Shown here one piece after another: positions 38,569 to 48,141 of a DNA stretch of 64,000 nt; position 1 is the stretch's first letter, and the number at the start of each line of letters is the position of its first letter. Source of the DNA: Psychromonas algarum (GTDB lineage Bacteria > Pseudomonadota > Gammaproteobacteria > Enterobacterales > Psychromonadaceae); contig NZ_SNUW01000009.1 in the NCBI RefSeq assembly GCF_004376845.1, forward strand, positions 116,810 through 180,809, given 5' to 3'. The notes beneath the pieces are model-generated. The model searched no databases. It had not been told where the DNA came from and worked only from the letters and a program-made list of their open reading frames with translations. The position numbers and the translations under genes are program-made.

Positions 38569-41500
38569 TTAGTCTGCTTTATTTTCTAATAGATTTACTT
38601 TTAGTGCTAACTCTTCATCAAACTCTTTAGTCTTTTGATGATTACTCGCAATAAACGAATAGATCACTGGCAGAATAAATAGAGTGAATAACGTACCGAT
38701 AGATAGACCCGCCACAATAACAATACCAATACCAAATCGACTTACTGCACCAGCGCCTGATGCAAATAATAGTGGAATTAAGCCTGCTACCATCGCAGCT
38801 GTTGTCATTAATATTGGACGTAAACGTATTGTTGCTGCTTTTTTAACCGCGTTAATACGGTCTAAACCATGATGTAGCTGCTCTTCTTTTGCTACTTCAG
38901 CAATCAATATACCGTGCTTAGTGATCAGCCCGACTAAGGTGATCAAACCAACTTGGGTATAAATATTCATGGTTGCGGCTCCCCAGGCAAGGGCAACCAA
39001 CGCACCACTGATCGCTAATGGAACTGTCATTAGGATAACTAATGGGTCACGAATACTTTCAAACTGACTCGCTAATACTAAGAAAATAATCAATACTGCA
39101 AGTAAGAAGGTCATGTATAACGCACTACCTTCAGTCACAAACTGACGCGCTTCACCTAGGTAATCATGACGATAACCCTGTGGCAGTTTACTTGTGCTTA
39201 ACTCTTCAAAGAAGTTAATTGCATCACCCATTGCAAAACCAGGGGCAAGTACCGCACCAATGGTTGCGCTGTTAAGTTGGTTAAAGTGAGGAAGTGAACG
39301 AGGCTCCGCCACTATATCAATATCAATCAACTCACTCAGCGGTAACATATCGCCATTACTTGCTTTCACAAAGAAGTCACCGAGCTTATCAGGTGATAAA
39401 CGGTATTTACGTTCAACCTGCGCGATCACTTCATAACTACGTCCATCAAGGTCGATACGATTTAAGTAACCATCGCTTAGCAATGTCCCTAAAGTCATAC
39501 CGATATCTTGCATAGTGATGCCGTAAGCGCCGGCTTTATCACGATCAATCTTGATATTCATTGTTGCAGAATCAAAGGCTAAATCTAACTCTGAATAAAC
39601 AAAGTTCGGATTTGCCTGTGTTGCCGCTAAAACATCGCTGGCTATTTCTACTAGACTCTCAAATGGATTAGAAGTCGTAATAACAAACTGTACAGGTAAA
39701 CCACCCGATGAACCTGGTAATTCAGGCATTTGGAAGGCAGTGGTTGCAACAGATGCAACAGCATTAAAATCACCAGCTAAGTTAGTTGATAACTGTTTAG
39801 GGTCAATATCACGTTGACTCCAAGGTTTCATGATCGCAATACCGAATGCTTGGTTTGCATTAGGAATACCTGACATCGCTAAGCTACTTTGTACTGAGTC
39901 TTGCTCCGATAGTTTGCTTGTAATTACCTTCATACTGTTTTCGATGTAGTCTAAGTTCGCATTTGAAGGCGCTTTAGACATCATCATTAATGCACCTTTA
40001 TCTTCAGAAGGGGCTAATTCAGATGGAATAAATTTAAACAAAAATGGTAGTGAAGCAAATACCAGTAAGGCAAAGAGTATGACAGCAGGGCGTCGAGTCA
40101 TTAACTTATCTAGTGCTCGTGAATAACGATTAGTAAGTCCAGTTAATGTGCTATCAACTGCTCGTTCAAAACGATTTGGCTGATGGTTACTTTTTAGCAT
40201 TACACTACACATCATTGGCGATAAGGTTAATGCCACTAAACCAGATACAAATACAGCACCAGCCAGCGTTAATGCAAACTCAGTAAATAATGAGCCGGTG
40301 ATCCCGCCCATCATCGCGATCGGTGCATAAACAGCAGCAAGCGTAATTGTCATGGATATAACAGGTACAGCAATTTCTCGAGTTCCGATAATCGCAGCTC
40401 GGAATGGAGGTTCTCCTGCTTTGATATGTCGGTCGACATTTTCTACTACTACGATTGCATCATCGACCACCAGACCAATAGCCAGTACCATGGCGAGCAA
40501 TGTCATCAGGTTAATGGTAAATCCAAACATCTGCATAACCACTAATACACCGATCAGTGACAAAGGGATCGTGATGATAGGAATAATAACCGCGCGCCAT
40601 GAACCTAAGAATAGAATCATAACTACCAATACGATTAAACCGGCTTCAACAATGGTTTTAATTACTTCAGAAATTGATTCTTCGATAGCAATAGTTGAAT
40701 CATAAAGTACATTCATATCAATTGATTTAGGATTGTTCTTCTCTAAATCAGGTAGCATCTCACGCACACCCGCTGTGATATCTAACGGATTGGCAGTTGG
40801 TGCTGCATCAATTGCAACTACAACGGCATCATTACCATTTGCCATGGCACGATAAACATCGTGGCTTTTCTCTAATGAAACGCGGGCGATATCTTGTAAA
40901 CGAATGGTTTTACCATCTTCACGTGTTGCAATAATTAATCTTTCCAGTTCAGCTGCAGTGGAAACTTGCGTTTCACTATTACCGTTGAAAAGCGTGTAGT
41001 AACCATTAGTTTGACCTGTTGCAGATTGAATATTATTGGCTTGTAGAATACTCACTACTTCGCTGGTGGTTAAATTAAAACCAGCCATACGTTCTGGATC
41101 TAACCAAATACGCATCGCGAAATCCGTACCGCCGTATAAGTTAACTTTGGCTACACCATTAATACTGAATAGTTGAGGTTTAATTACACGCTCAAGGTAA
41201 TCGGTTATTTGACTCGCATTTAACTCTTCACTTGAAAAGGCAATATAAATAACTGATGTACTTGAACCTGTGCTCACATCAATGGTCGGATCTTCAGCTT
41301 CACTAGGTAGTTGTGAACGAACACTGTTTACTTTGGCAAGAATATCGGCAACAGCCCCATTAGGGTCTGTATTCAACTTCATGTAAACAGTAATGGCTGA
41401 ACTACCCATATAACTTTGCGATGTCATAAAGTCGATATTATCTGCTTGTGCAATCGCTTGTTCTATTGGTTGAGTAATAAAACCTTGGATCAAGTCTGCA

Positions 41501-41664
41501 TTTGCACCGTAGTAACTTGTGCTCACCGTGATCACTGTGTTGGTCATATTTGGGTACTCTCGTACCTGCATTTTCCCTAATGCTTGCAATCCCAATAAGA
41601 CAATTAACAGACTTAATGAAATAGCTAAGATTGGGCGTTTTATAAAAGTATCTGTAAATTTCAT
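38569..41664 (-). CDS. RND-family multidrug efflux pump, inner membrane subunit
   Basis: Proton-driven exporter of the hydrophobe/amphiphile RND family (AcrB, MexF and similar). The 1031-residue product has the N-terminal TM1, a large periplasmic porter domain, a central block of TM segments with the proton-relay Asp pair Asp401-Asp402 (LVVDDAIVVVENV), a second periplasmic domain and the C-terminal TM block. All regions look complete. It is the last gene of an operon with its regulator and adaptor. No outer-membrane channel gene is in the window, so it probably uses a TolC from elsewhere. The substrate cannot be told from sequence. Confidence 0.93.
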   Translation of the reverse strand: MKFTDTFIKRPILAISLSLLIVLLGLQALGKMQVREYPNMTNTVITVSTSYYGANADLIQGFITQPIEQAIAQADNIDFMTSQSYMGSSAITVYMKLNTDPNGAVADILAKVNSVRSQLPSEAEDPTIDVSTGSSTSVIYIAFSSEELNASQITDYLERVIKPQLFSINGVAKVNLYGGTDFAMRIWLDPERMAGFNLTTSEVVSILQANNIQSATGQTNGYYTLFNGNSETQVSTAAELERLIIATREDGKTIRLQDIARVSLEKSHDVYRAMANGNDAVVVAIDAAPTANPLDITAGVREMLPDLEKNNPKSIDMNVLYDSTIAIEESISEVIKTIVEAGLIVLVVMILFLGSWRAVIIPIITIPLSLIGVLVVMQMFGFTINLMTLLAMVLAIGLVVDDAIVVVENVDRHIKAGEPPFRAAIIGTREIAVPVISMTITLAAVYAPIAMMGGITGSLFTEFALTLAGAVFVSGLVALTLSPMMCSVMLKSNHQPNRFERAVDSTLTGLTNRYSRALDKLMTRRPAVILFALLVFASLPFLFKFIPSELAPSEDKGALMMMSKAPSNANLDYIENSMKVITSKLSEQDSVQSSLAMSGIPNANQAFGIAIMKPWSQRDIDPKQLSTNLAGDFNAVASVATTAFQMPELPGSSGGLPVQFVITTSNPFESLVEIASDVLAATQANPNFVYSELDLAFDSATMNIKIDRDKAGAYGITMQDIGMTLGTLLSDGYLNRIDLDGRSYEVIAQVERKYRLSPDKLGDFFVKASNGDMLPLSELIDIDIVAEPRSLPHFNQLNSATIGAVLAPGFAMGDAINFFEELSTSKLPQGYRHDYLGEARQFVTEGSALYMTFLLAVLIIFLVLASQFESIRDPLVILMTVPLAISGALVALAWGAATMNIYTQVGLITLVGLITKHGILIAEVAKEEQLHHGLDRINAVKKAATIRLRPILMTTAAMVAGLIPLLFASGAGAVSRFGIGIVIVAGLSIGTLFTLFILPVIYSFIASNHQKTKEFDEELALKVNLLENKAD

Positions 41665-41672
41665 AATGAGCC

Positions 41673-42794
41673 CTACAGCGCTGGAATTTCAGCTGGTTTG
41701 TTTAGAATATCTGATTCAATGATACTGACATGAGACCCGTTACTTAGGCGAACCTGTCCACTTGTTACAATTTCATCTCCAGCCTCTAAGCCAGATAAAA
41801 CATGCACATTACCATCAATGCTTTCACCTAATTTAACGATTTTTTGTGTTACCTGTTTAAAGGCTTTTCCATTTTCACCCGTTTGATCAGTAATCACATA
41901 AACTGTTTCACCATATAAGGTGTAGTTAATCGCTGTTTCAGGAACAATGGTTTGCTCTTTTAATGTTGGCAAAATGATATTTGCTTTAGCAAACATACCA
42001 GAGCGAAGCGTATGATCTTTATTTGGGATATCTGCTTGAACTTGAATGACACCACTTTGGAAATTAACCGCTGGCTCAATCGCAGAAATAGTCCCTTTAA
42101 AAGTGACTCCTGCTTCAGCATCAACATAGATGTTCATCATTTGCCCAATACTAATTTTATTCAAATCATTTTGAGGAATAGTAAAGCGTATTTGCATACG
42201 ACTAATATCTTCAAGGCGAACAATGTCTGTCCCGGCACTTAAATATTGCCCCATAAATACATTACGTAATCCAGCAATACCATCAAAAGGCGCACGGATA
42301 TTCAAGCGGTTGATGGTTGCTTTATAACCTTCAATTTGACCTTGTAAAGAAAGGTATTGAGATTCAGCGTCATCAGCTTGACCTTGAGAGATTGAGCCAC
42401 TTTTAAGTAGATCTTTCATTCGCTTATAATTACGTTCAACGGCTGGTAATTGGCCTTGTGCCGCTTTTAAATTAGCTCTTTCTACACTTGAATCAAGTGA
42501 AACAATAGGGTCACCAGTTTTTAATGTTTGACCTGAAGTGAAGTCGATTTTAACAATTTTACCGTTGACTTCATTAGTCACAGTAACACCTTGAATTGGC
42601 TCAATAAAACCAATTGCTTTCAAGTTCGGAGTCCAATCTTCAGGCTTAACTGTCATACTGGTAACAGGAAATTCTGGAATAGGGCGGCTAGCAAGGTACT
42701 CTTGAATTTTTTGGGCTTTAAACATGTTAAAGCCGATCACACTACCAAATACAAGTATTGCTAAAACTATTGCTAAAAAGATCCATTTTTTCAT
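41673..42794 (-). CDS. RND efflux periplasmic adaptor (membrane fusion protein)
   Basis: Links the pump to the outer-membrane channel. The 373-residue product has one N-terminal membrane segment (IFLAIVLAILVFGSVIGFNM), then a beta-barrel/lipoyl part split by an alpha-hairpin (VERANLKAAQGQLPAVERNY to QADDAESQYLSLQGQ, about residues 105-150), then TINRLNIRAPFDGIAGLRNV of the lipoyl half motif. It ends in a membrane-proximal domain. It has no lipobox and so is anchored by its N-terminal helix. It lies 8 nt upstream of the pump gene. Confidence 0.93.
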   Translation of the reverse strand: MKKWIFLAIVLAILVFGSVIGFNMFKAQKIQEYLASRPIPEFPVTSMTVKPEDWTPNLKAIGFIEPIQGVTVTNEVNGKIVKIDFTSGQTLKTGDPIVSLDSSVERANLKAAQGQLPAVERNYKRMKDLLKSGSISQGQADDAESQYLSLQGQIEGYKATINRLNIRAPFDGIAGLRNVFMGQYLSAGTDIVRLEDISRMQIRFTIPQNDLNKISIGQMMNIYVDAEAGVTFKGTISAIEPAVNFQSGVIQVQADIPNKDHTLRSGMFAKANIILPTLKEQTIVPETAINYTLYGETVYVITDQTGENGKAFKQVTQKIVKLGESIDGNVHVLSGLEAGDEIVTSGQVRLSNGSHVSIIESDILNKPAEIPAL

Positions 42795-42804
42795 TGAGTT
42801 AGTC

Positions 42805-43386
42805 CTATTTTTTAAAATGTGGATTTTGAATTATTGCCCATGAGGCGTCACGTACTTGATCTAATTGTTGCTGTTCTGGTATTAGTCGTCCTCGAATCAC
42901 TTTTTTTGCTAAAGTGATTGATGTGTCAAAACTGACAGCTATTAATGCACATAATTGCCAGTCTAAAAACTGTTTGTTATCTATACCTTGCTGATAAAAT
43001 TCAATAAGACCTTTAAAAGGTCCATCTTCAAACAAGGTGATTTCTGATTTTTCTGTATTTAAATTAGGTACACAATGTAGCATCTCGATGACAGTGAGAC
43101 GCTTAGGATTTTTTAATACAGCATTAAATGTGTTTTGCCACATCAAGTCGTATTTTTGCTTACAAGATAAAGAGTCTTGCCAGCCTGCAAAAACATTATG
43201 GGCAGCATCTTCTTGAATGAATTTTTGTAGTTCATTCATTAATGCTTCTTTGTTTTCAAAATAACGATAAATAGTACCAGTTGCAACATCTGCTGCATCA
43301 GCTAGATTTTGCATGGAAAATCCATAAAATCCGTGCTCAGCAAGTATTGTTTCTGCTGCAGTTAAAATTTGGTTGCGTTTTGACAT
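42805..43386 (-). CDS. TetR-family repressor of the efflux operon
   Basis: Likely ligand-responsive repressor of its own operon. The 193-residue product begins with the TetR DNA-binding domain ILTAAETILAEHGFYGFSMQ and LADAADVATGTIYRYFENKE (about residues 7-46). A helical C-terminal ligand domain of unknown specificity follows. It is the first gene of the operon, 10 nt before the adaptor gene. The palindrome at 43405-43418 just upstream is a good operator candidate. Confidence 0.9.
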   Translation of the reverse strand: MSKRNQILTAAETILAEHGFYGFSMQNLADAADVATGTIYRYFENKEALMNELQKFIQEDAAHNVFAGWQDSLSCKQKYDLMWQNTFNAVLKNPKRLTVIEMLHCVPNLNTEKSEITLFEDGPFKGLIEFYQQGIDNKQFLDWQLCALIAVSFDTSITLAKKVIRGRLIPEQQQLDQVRDASWAIIQNPHFKK

Positions 43387-43404
43387 GATATTAACTTAAA
43401 AATG

Positions 43405-43418
43405 AATGAACGTTCATT
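43405..43418. promoter_or_regulatory. Palindromic operator upstream of the TetR gene
   Basis: AATGAACGTTCATT is a perfect 14-bp palindrome, 19 bp before the TetR-gene start codon. Its form (TGAACGTTCA core) is typical of TetR-family efflux operators. Confidence 0.7.
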
Positions 43419-43600
43419 ATCGTTTAATGAGAATGGATTGCAATACCAAAATGCTAATATTATGGTTTATTTTAATTTATGGTCATGAATTCTTTGTTTG
43501 CATTGCTGCTATTTACAATGAGTGATTTTCCATACAGCCATAGCTTTCATTTAAAAGATAAGTAAAATCACATAGCTTTTTTATTTCCTTAGGACACATC

Positions 43601-45610
43601 ATGAAATTAAATCCTGGACAAGACGCTGCAGTCAAAATGATCTCTGGACCTTGTTTAGTACTTGCTGGTGCGGGTAGTGGTAAAACTCGTGTGATCACTA
43701 ATAAGATTGCCTATCTCATCCAACATTGTGATTACCTTGCAAAAAACATTGTTGCGGTAACCTTTACTAATAAAGCTGCGCGCGAAATGAAGGAGCGTGT
43801 AAGCGAAACATTAGGTCGTAAAGAGTCTAGAGGCTTGATGGTATCGACATTCCATTCATTAGGTTTAGATATTATTAAGCGAGAAGTAAAAACCTTGGGT
43901 ATGAAAGCCGGTTTCACTTTATTTGATGACCAAGACACCATGGCTTTATTAAAAGAGTTAACAGAAAAGCAATTAAAAGAAGATACCGATTTATTAAAAG
44001 CCTTAATCTCACAAATCTCTAATTGGAAAAATGCGCTGATATTACCACCGCAAGCTATCAAGCAAGCCAAGGGTGAGCGTGATGTTATTTTTGCGCATTG
44101 TTATGACTTATATCAGCGTCAATTAAAAGCTTATAACGCACTCGATTTTGACGATTTAATTGTTCTGCCTACTTTATTATTAAAATTTAAAGAAGAAGTG
44201 CGTTTACGCTGGCAGAAAAAAATTCGTTATCTGTTAGTCGATGAATATCAAGATACCAATACTAGCCAATATGAACTAATCAAAGCCTTAGTAGGTGAAC
44301 GAGCTCGTTTTACCGTTGTAGGAGATGATGATCAGTCTATCTATTCTTGGCGTGGTGCTCGACCTGAAAACCTAGTGTTATTGCAAAGGGACTTTCCGCA
44401 ATTAAAAGTGATTAAACTAGAGCAAAATTATCGTTCGAGTCAACGTGTGTTAAAAGCAGCTAATGTATTGATTGCTAATAATCCGCATGAATTTGATAAA
44501 CGTCTTTTTAGTGAATTAGCTTACGGTGAATCAATAAAAGTCTTGTCTGCAAAAAATGAACAACATGAAGCTGAACGAGTTGTGATGGAGTTATCTGGCC
44601 ATAAGTTTATGAATGGCTCTCGTTTTAAAGATTATGCTGTTTTATATCGAGGCAATCATCAAAGCCGTTTGTTAGAAAAGGTGATGATGGAAAATCGTAT
44701 TCCTTACAAAATAAGCGGTGGAACCTCGTTCTTTGCGCGTAGTGAAGTAAAAGACATTATGGCTTATTTAAAATTACTGGTGAATCATGATGATGAAAAT
44801 GCATTTATTCGTGTAGTGAATAAACCACCTCGCGGCATTGGTGCAGTCAGTCGTGAAAAATTAGGTAATTATGCCAATATGCGGCATATCAGTATGTTTG
44901 CTGCAAGTTTTGAGATTGGGTTAGAACAAACCTTAAATGGAAAAGGACTGCAATCTGTTCAAGCATTTACTCGTTGGTTAGTTGAACTAAATGATCGCTT
45001 AAAGCGTGAAGATGATATTGATGTAGTGCGAGATTTAATTCGTGATATTGGCTATGAAGATTGGCTGTATGAAAATAGCCCGAGTCCTAAAGCGGCTGAA
45101 ATGCAGATGAAAAATGTCTCTACATTATTTAAATGGGTTACCGAAATGCTAAAAGGTGATGATTTAGATGAAGAGATGACCTTAGAACAAGTGGTTGCTC
45201 GGCTTACTTTGCGTGATATGTTATCTCGTAATGAAAGTGAGGAAGAGTTAGATCAAGTGCAATTGATGACATTACATGCATCTAAAGGACTAGAGTTTCC
45301 TTATGTTTACATGATAGGAATGGAGGAAGGTTTATTACCACATCAAGTCAGTATTGATGAAGACAATGTAGAAGAAGAGCGTCGTTTAGCTTATGTTGGA
45401 ATAACGCGAGCGCAGAAAGAGTTAACCTTTACGCTAGCTAAAGAGCGTAGTCAGTATGGTGAAATGATTAAACCTGAACCAAGTCGTTTTTTAAATGAAT
45501 TACCACAAGAAGATGTGGAATGGGAAAGTGGCCCTAAAAAACGTACTGAAGTTCAGAAGAAGCAATTAGCAGAAAAAGGCATTGCAAGTTTAAAAGCGTT
45601 ATTTGATTAA
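43601..45610 (+). CDS. rep: ATP-dependent DNA helicase Rep
   Basis: 3'-5' superfamily 1 helicase that travels with the replisome and clears proteins ahead of forks. The 669-residue product (E. coli 673) begins [20 protein letters not shown]. It has Walker A AGAGSGKT (about residues 23-30), motif Ia [11 protein letters not shown], motif [10 protein letters not shown] (about 210-217), motif [16 protein letters not shown], motif IV EQNYRSS, and motif [13 protein letters not shown]. The C-terminal tail used by Rep to bind the replicative helicase is present ([18 protein letters not shown]). Confidence 0.97.
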   Translation: MKLNPGQDAAVKMISGPCLVLAGAGSGKTRVITNKIAYLIQHCDYLAKNIVAVTFTNKAAREMKERVSETLGRKESRGLMVSTFHSLGLDIIKREVKTLGMKAGFTLFDDQDTMALLKELTEKQLKEDTDLLKALISQISNWKNALILPPQAIKQAKGERDVIFAHCYDLYQRQLKAYNALDFDDLIVLPTLLLKFKEEVRLRWQKKIRYLLVDEYQDTNTSQYELIKALVGERARFTVVGDDDQSIYSWRGARPENLVLLQRDFPQLKVIKLEQNYRSSQRVLKAANVLIANNPHEFDKRLFSELAYGESIKVLSAKNEQHEAERVVMELSGHKFMNGSRFKDYAVLYRGNHQSRLLEKVMMENRIPYKISGGTSFFARSEVKDIMAYLKLLVNHDDENAFIRVVNKPPRGIGAVSREKLGNYANMRHISMFAASFEIGLEQTLNGKGLQSVQAFTRWLVELNDRLKREDDIDVVRDLIRDIGYEDWLYENSPSPKAAEMQMKNVSTLFKWVTEMLKGDDLDEEMTLEQVVARLTLRDMLSRNESEEELDQVQLMTLHASKGLEFPYVYMIGMEEGLLPHQVSIDEDNVEEERRLAYVGITRAQKELTFTLAKERSQYGEMIKPEPSRFLNELPQEDVEWESGPKKRTEVQKKQLAEKGIASLKALFD

Positions 45611-45641
45611 CAGGAAAAATGAATCAATTAATTGGCATTTA

Positions 45642-45676
45642 ATAGATAAAACCTATTTTTAATAGCTTTTGTCTAT
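45642..45676. promoter_or_regulatory. OxyR-like operator upstream of the peroxiredoxin gene
   Basis: Two 15-bp elements, ATAGATAAAACCTAT (45642-45656) and ATAGCTTTTGTCTAT (45662-45676), each fit the OxyR pattern ATAG-N7-CTAT. They are separated by 5 bp where the E. coli consensus has 7. A promoter-like pair lies just downstream: TTTACT at 45700-45705 and CATAAT at 45722-45727. Confidence 0.6.
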
Positions 45677-45801
45677 TGGTTATTAAATAACAAACGATTT
45701 TTACTATTAACTTTTTTTTTGCATAATAGCTCCATCACAACAAGTCAGGTACTTGTTTAATAGAATTAGCAAACAAATAAAATAATTATTAGGGGTAATA
45801 C

Positions 45802-46533
45802 ATGTTAGATAATATCGAAGGCCAAAACGTACCATCAGTAACTTTCCCAACTCGTCAAGGTGATCAATGGGTTAATGTAACAACAGATGAATTATTCAAA
45901 GGTAAAACAGTTATTGTATTCGCACTACCAGGTGCATTCACTCCAACTTGTTCTTCTACACATTTACCTCGTTACAACGAATTAGCGGGTGTTTTAAAAG
46001 AAAATGGTGTTGATGAAATTGTTTGTTTAAGTGTTAATGATACATTCGTAATGAATGCATGGTTAGCAGACCAAGAAGCTGAAAATATTACCGTTGTTCC
46101 AGATGGTACTGGTGCTTTCTCTGAAGGTATGGGTATGTTAGTTGATAAGAGCGACATTGGTTTTGGTAAGCGTAGCTGGCGTTACAGCATGTTGGTTAAA
46201 GATGGCGTAATTGAAAAAATGTTCATCGAACCAAACCAACCTGGCGACCCGTTTGAAGTTTCAGATGCAGATACAATGCTTAACTACATCAACCCAAATG
46301 CAAAAGCACCAGCTGCAGTGACATTATTCACTAAACCAGGTTGTCCTTTCTGTTCAAAAGCAAAAGCTGCATTGAATGATAATGGTATTGGTTTTGAAGA
46401 AATCGTACTAGGTACTGATGCAACAACAGTAAGCTTAAGAGCGGTAACTGGCCAAACAACAGTTCCACAACTTTATGTTGACGGTAAACTGATTGGTGAT
46501 AGCGAAGCTGCAGTAGCTTACGCAAACAGTTAA
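45802..46533 (+). CDS. Peroxiredoxin-glutaredoxin hybrid
   Basis: Glutathione-dependent peroxidase: an N-terminal Prx5-type domain reduces peroxides, and the fused C-terminal glutaredoxin recycles it. The 243-residue product has the peroxidatic Cys50 in [16 protein letters not shown] and the glutaredoxin motif CPFC with Cys181 and Cys184, plus TVPQLYVDG with the cis-proline. The arrangement is that of the hybrid described in Haemophilus and Vibrio. The possible OxyR site lies about 125-160 bp upstream, and a strong terminator follows. Confidence 0.95.
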   Translation: MLDNIEGQNVPSVTFPTRQGDQWVNVTTDELFKGKTVIVFALPGAFTPTCSSTHLPRYNELAGVLKENGVDEIVCLSVNDTFVMNAWLADQEAENITVVPDGTGAFSEGMGMLVDKSDIGFGKRSWRYSMLVKDGVIEKMFIEPNQPGDPFEVSDADTMLNYINPNAKAPAAVTLFTKPGCPFCSKAKAALNDNGIGFEEIVLGTDATTVSLRAVTGQTTVPQLYVDGKLIGDSEAAVAYANS

Positions 46534-46555
46534 TCAAAAATAAGCTGAGATAGAG

Positions 46556-46588
46556 GCGTGTGTTCATAAAAGAGCACGCGCTTTTTTT
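46556..46588 (+). terminator. Terminator of the peroxiredoxin-glutaredoxin gene
   Basis: GCGTGTGTTC (46556-46565) pairs over 10 bp with GAGCACGCGC (46572-46581; two G.T pairs) around ATAAAA, followed by seven T. The next gene therefore needs its own promoter or read-through. Confidence 0.85.
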
Positions 46589-46628
46589 AACCCCAAAATT
46601 CATAAAATAACGCTAAGTGGTAAAAAAT

Positions 46629-48080
46629 ATGAAGCAAGTTAATGTAAAAGTAGCTGTTATCGGTGGTGGAACAGCGGGTTTAGCTGCATATAGAGCAGCT
46701 AAAGAAAAGACGGATTCAGTTGTCTTAATTGAAGGCGGTAAGTTTGGAACTACCTGTGCTCGTGTTGGTTGTATGCCAAGTAAGCTATTAATTGCAGCGG
46801 CAGAAGCTGCTCATAGTGCTGCGCATACAGCACCATTTGGTGTTTTTGTGGATGGTAATGTACGTGTTGACGGTAAAAAAGTAATGCAACGAGTACGTGA
46901 TGAACGTGACCGCTTTGTTGGTTTTGTAGTAGAAACCGTTGATGAACTTAATAATGATGACAAAATCATTGGTAAAGCAACGTTTATATCAGAAACACAA
47001 TTGCAGATAGATGATCACACACTGATCAATGCAGAACGTATTGTTATTGCAACAGGGTCCCGTCCAAGTTATCCACCTGTTTGGAACGATCTCGGTGATA
47101 AATTAGTGGTTAATGATGATGTGTTTGATTGGATGGATTTACCAAAATCAGTTGCTGTATTTGGCCCGGGTGTGATCGGATTAGAATTAGGTCAATCATT
47201 ACATCGTTTAGGTGTTGAAGTATTAATGTTTGGTATGGGCGGACAAGTTGGTCCATTCACCGATCCAGAAGTAATGGCTTATGCAGAAAAAGCATTTAGC
47301 GATGAATTTTATTTAGATGCCGATGCTAATGTAAAAAATATGGTGCGTAAAGGTGGTAACGTCGAAATCACTTACCTTGATAAACAAGGTGTTGAGCAAG
47401 TTAAAGAAGTTGAATATGTATTAGCAGCAACAGGTCGTCGTGCAAATGTTGATAACTTAGGTTTAGAGAATATTCAACTAGAAAATGATGCTCGTGGTGT
47501 ACCTATTGCAGACCCTTATACAATGCAAACATCTATACCGTCTATTTTTATCGCAGGTGATGCAAGTAACCAAATTCCGTTATTACATGAAGCTGCGGAC
47601 CAAGGGAAAATTGCTGGCAGTAATGCAGGTGTTTATCCAAATATCCGTGTTGGTCTGCGTCGTTCATCAATTGCTGCTGTGTTTACTGATCCACAATTAG
47701 CTATGGTTGGTTTAAGTTACAAACAGGTAACTGAAAAGTTCTCAGGTTGTGGATGCTTTGAAACAGGTTCTGTTTCATTTGAAAATCAAGGTCGCAGCCG
47801 TGTAATGCTTAAAAATAAAGGTTTGTTAAACCTTTATGGTGAGCAAGGAACTGGACGTTTCTTAGGTGCTGAAATAATTGGTCCACAAGCTGAGCATCTT
47901 GCACATATTCTTGCTTGGGCACACCAAAATAGAATGACTATTTCACAGATGTTAGATATGCCTTTTTACCATCCGGTTATTGAAGAAGGTGTAAGAACAG
48001 CATTGCGTGATTTGAATGCAAAATTAAAATTAGGCTCTGCAATGATCAGCGAATGTATGGAATGTGGTCCGGGTTGTTAG
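46629..48080 (+). CDS. FAD-dependent pyridine nucleotide-disulfide reductase with cysteine-rich C-terminal tail
   Basis: Class I disulfide reductase related to dihydrolipoamide dehydrogenase and glutathione reductase; the substrate is unknown. The ATG at 46629 gives 483 residues; a GTG four codons upstream lies in the ribosome-site region. It has the FAD motif GGGTAG (12-17), the redox disulfide Cys43-Cys48 in TTCARVGCMPSK, the NAD(P) motif GPGVIGLELG and the FAD motif IFIAGDA. The active-site base pair is His448-Glu453 in HPVIEE. It ends in ECMECGPGC, with Cys476, Cys479 and Cys483 beyond the normal family end. It is not in a 2-oxoacid dehydrogenase operon. It lies 95 nt after the peroxiredoxin-glutaredoxin gene. 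Confidence 0.85.
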   Translation: MKQVNVKVAVIGGGTAGLAAYRAAKEKTDSVVLIEGGKFGTTCARVGCMPSKLLIAAAEAAHSAAHTAPFGVFVDGNVRVDGKKVMQRVRDERDRFVGFVVETVDELNNDDKIIGKATFISETQLQIDDHTLINAERIVIATGSRPSYPPVWNDLGDKLVVNDDVFDWMDLPKSVAVFGPGVIGLELGQSLHRLGVEVLMFGMGGQVGPFTDPEVMAYAEKAFSDEFYLDADANVKNMVRKGGNVEITYLDKQGVEQVKEVEYVLAATGRRANVDNLGLENIQLENDARGVPIADPYTMQTSIPSIFIAGDASNQIPLLHEAADQGKIAGSNAGVYPNIRVGLRRSSIAAVFTDPQLAMVGLSYKQVTEKFSGCGCFETGSVSFENQGRSRVMLKNKGLLNLYGEQGTGRFLGAEIIGPQAEHLAHILAWAHQNRMTISQMLDMPFYHPVIEEGVRTALRDLNAKLKLGSAMISECMECGPGC

Positions 48081-48106
48081 GCAAACAATAAGTCTACTAA
48101 TGCCGT

Positions 48107-48139
48107 AGAGCAGTTAATTAAAATTAACTGCTCTTTTTC
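48107..48139. terminator. Bidirectional terminator between the flavoprotein gene and ubiA
   Basis: AGAGCAGTTAATT (48107-48119) is fully complementary to AATTAACTGCTCT (48122-48134) and is followed by TTTTCTTTT. On the minus strand the tail is less T-rich. Confidence 0.8.
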
Positions 48140-48141
48140 TT

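Noticed and set aside
38569..43386. The efflux operon as a horizontally acquired resistance island
   Set aside because: No mobile element, tRNA or direct repeat flanks it, and codon and base use look like the neighbours; RND operons are common chromosomal genes.
43513..43698. 61-codon minus-strand frame over the start of rep
   Set aside because: It overlaps the coding start of rep and shows no ribosome site or recognisable domain.
46617..48080. The flavoprotein as lpd of a 2-oxoacid dehydrogenase complex
   Set aside because: No E1 or E2 genes are near, and the cysteine-rich tail is not typical of Lpd. I kept a general disulfide-reductase call.
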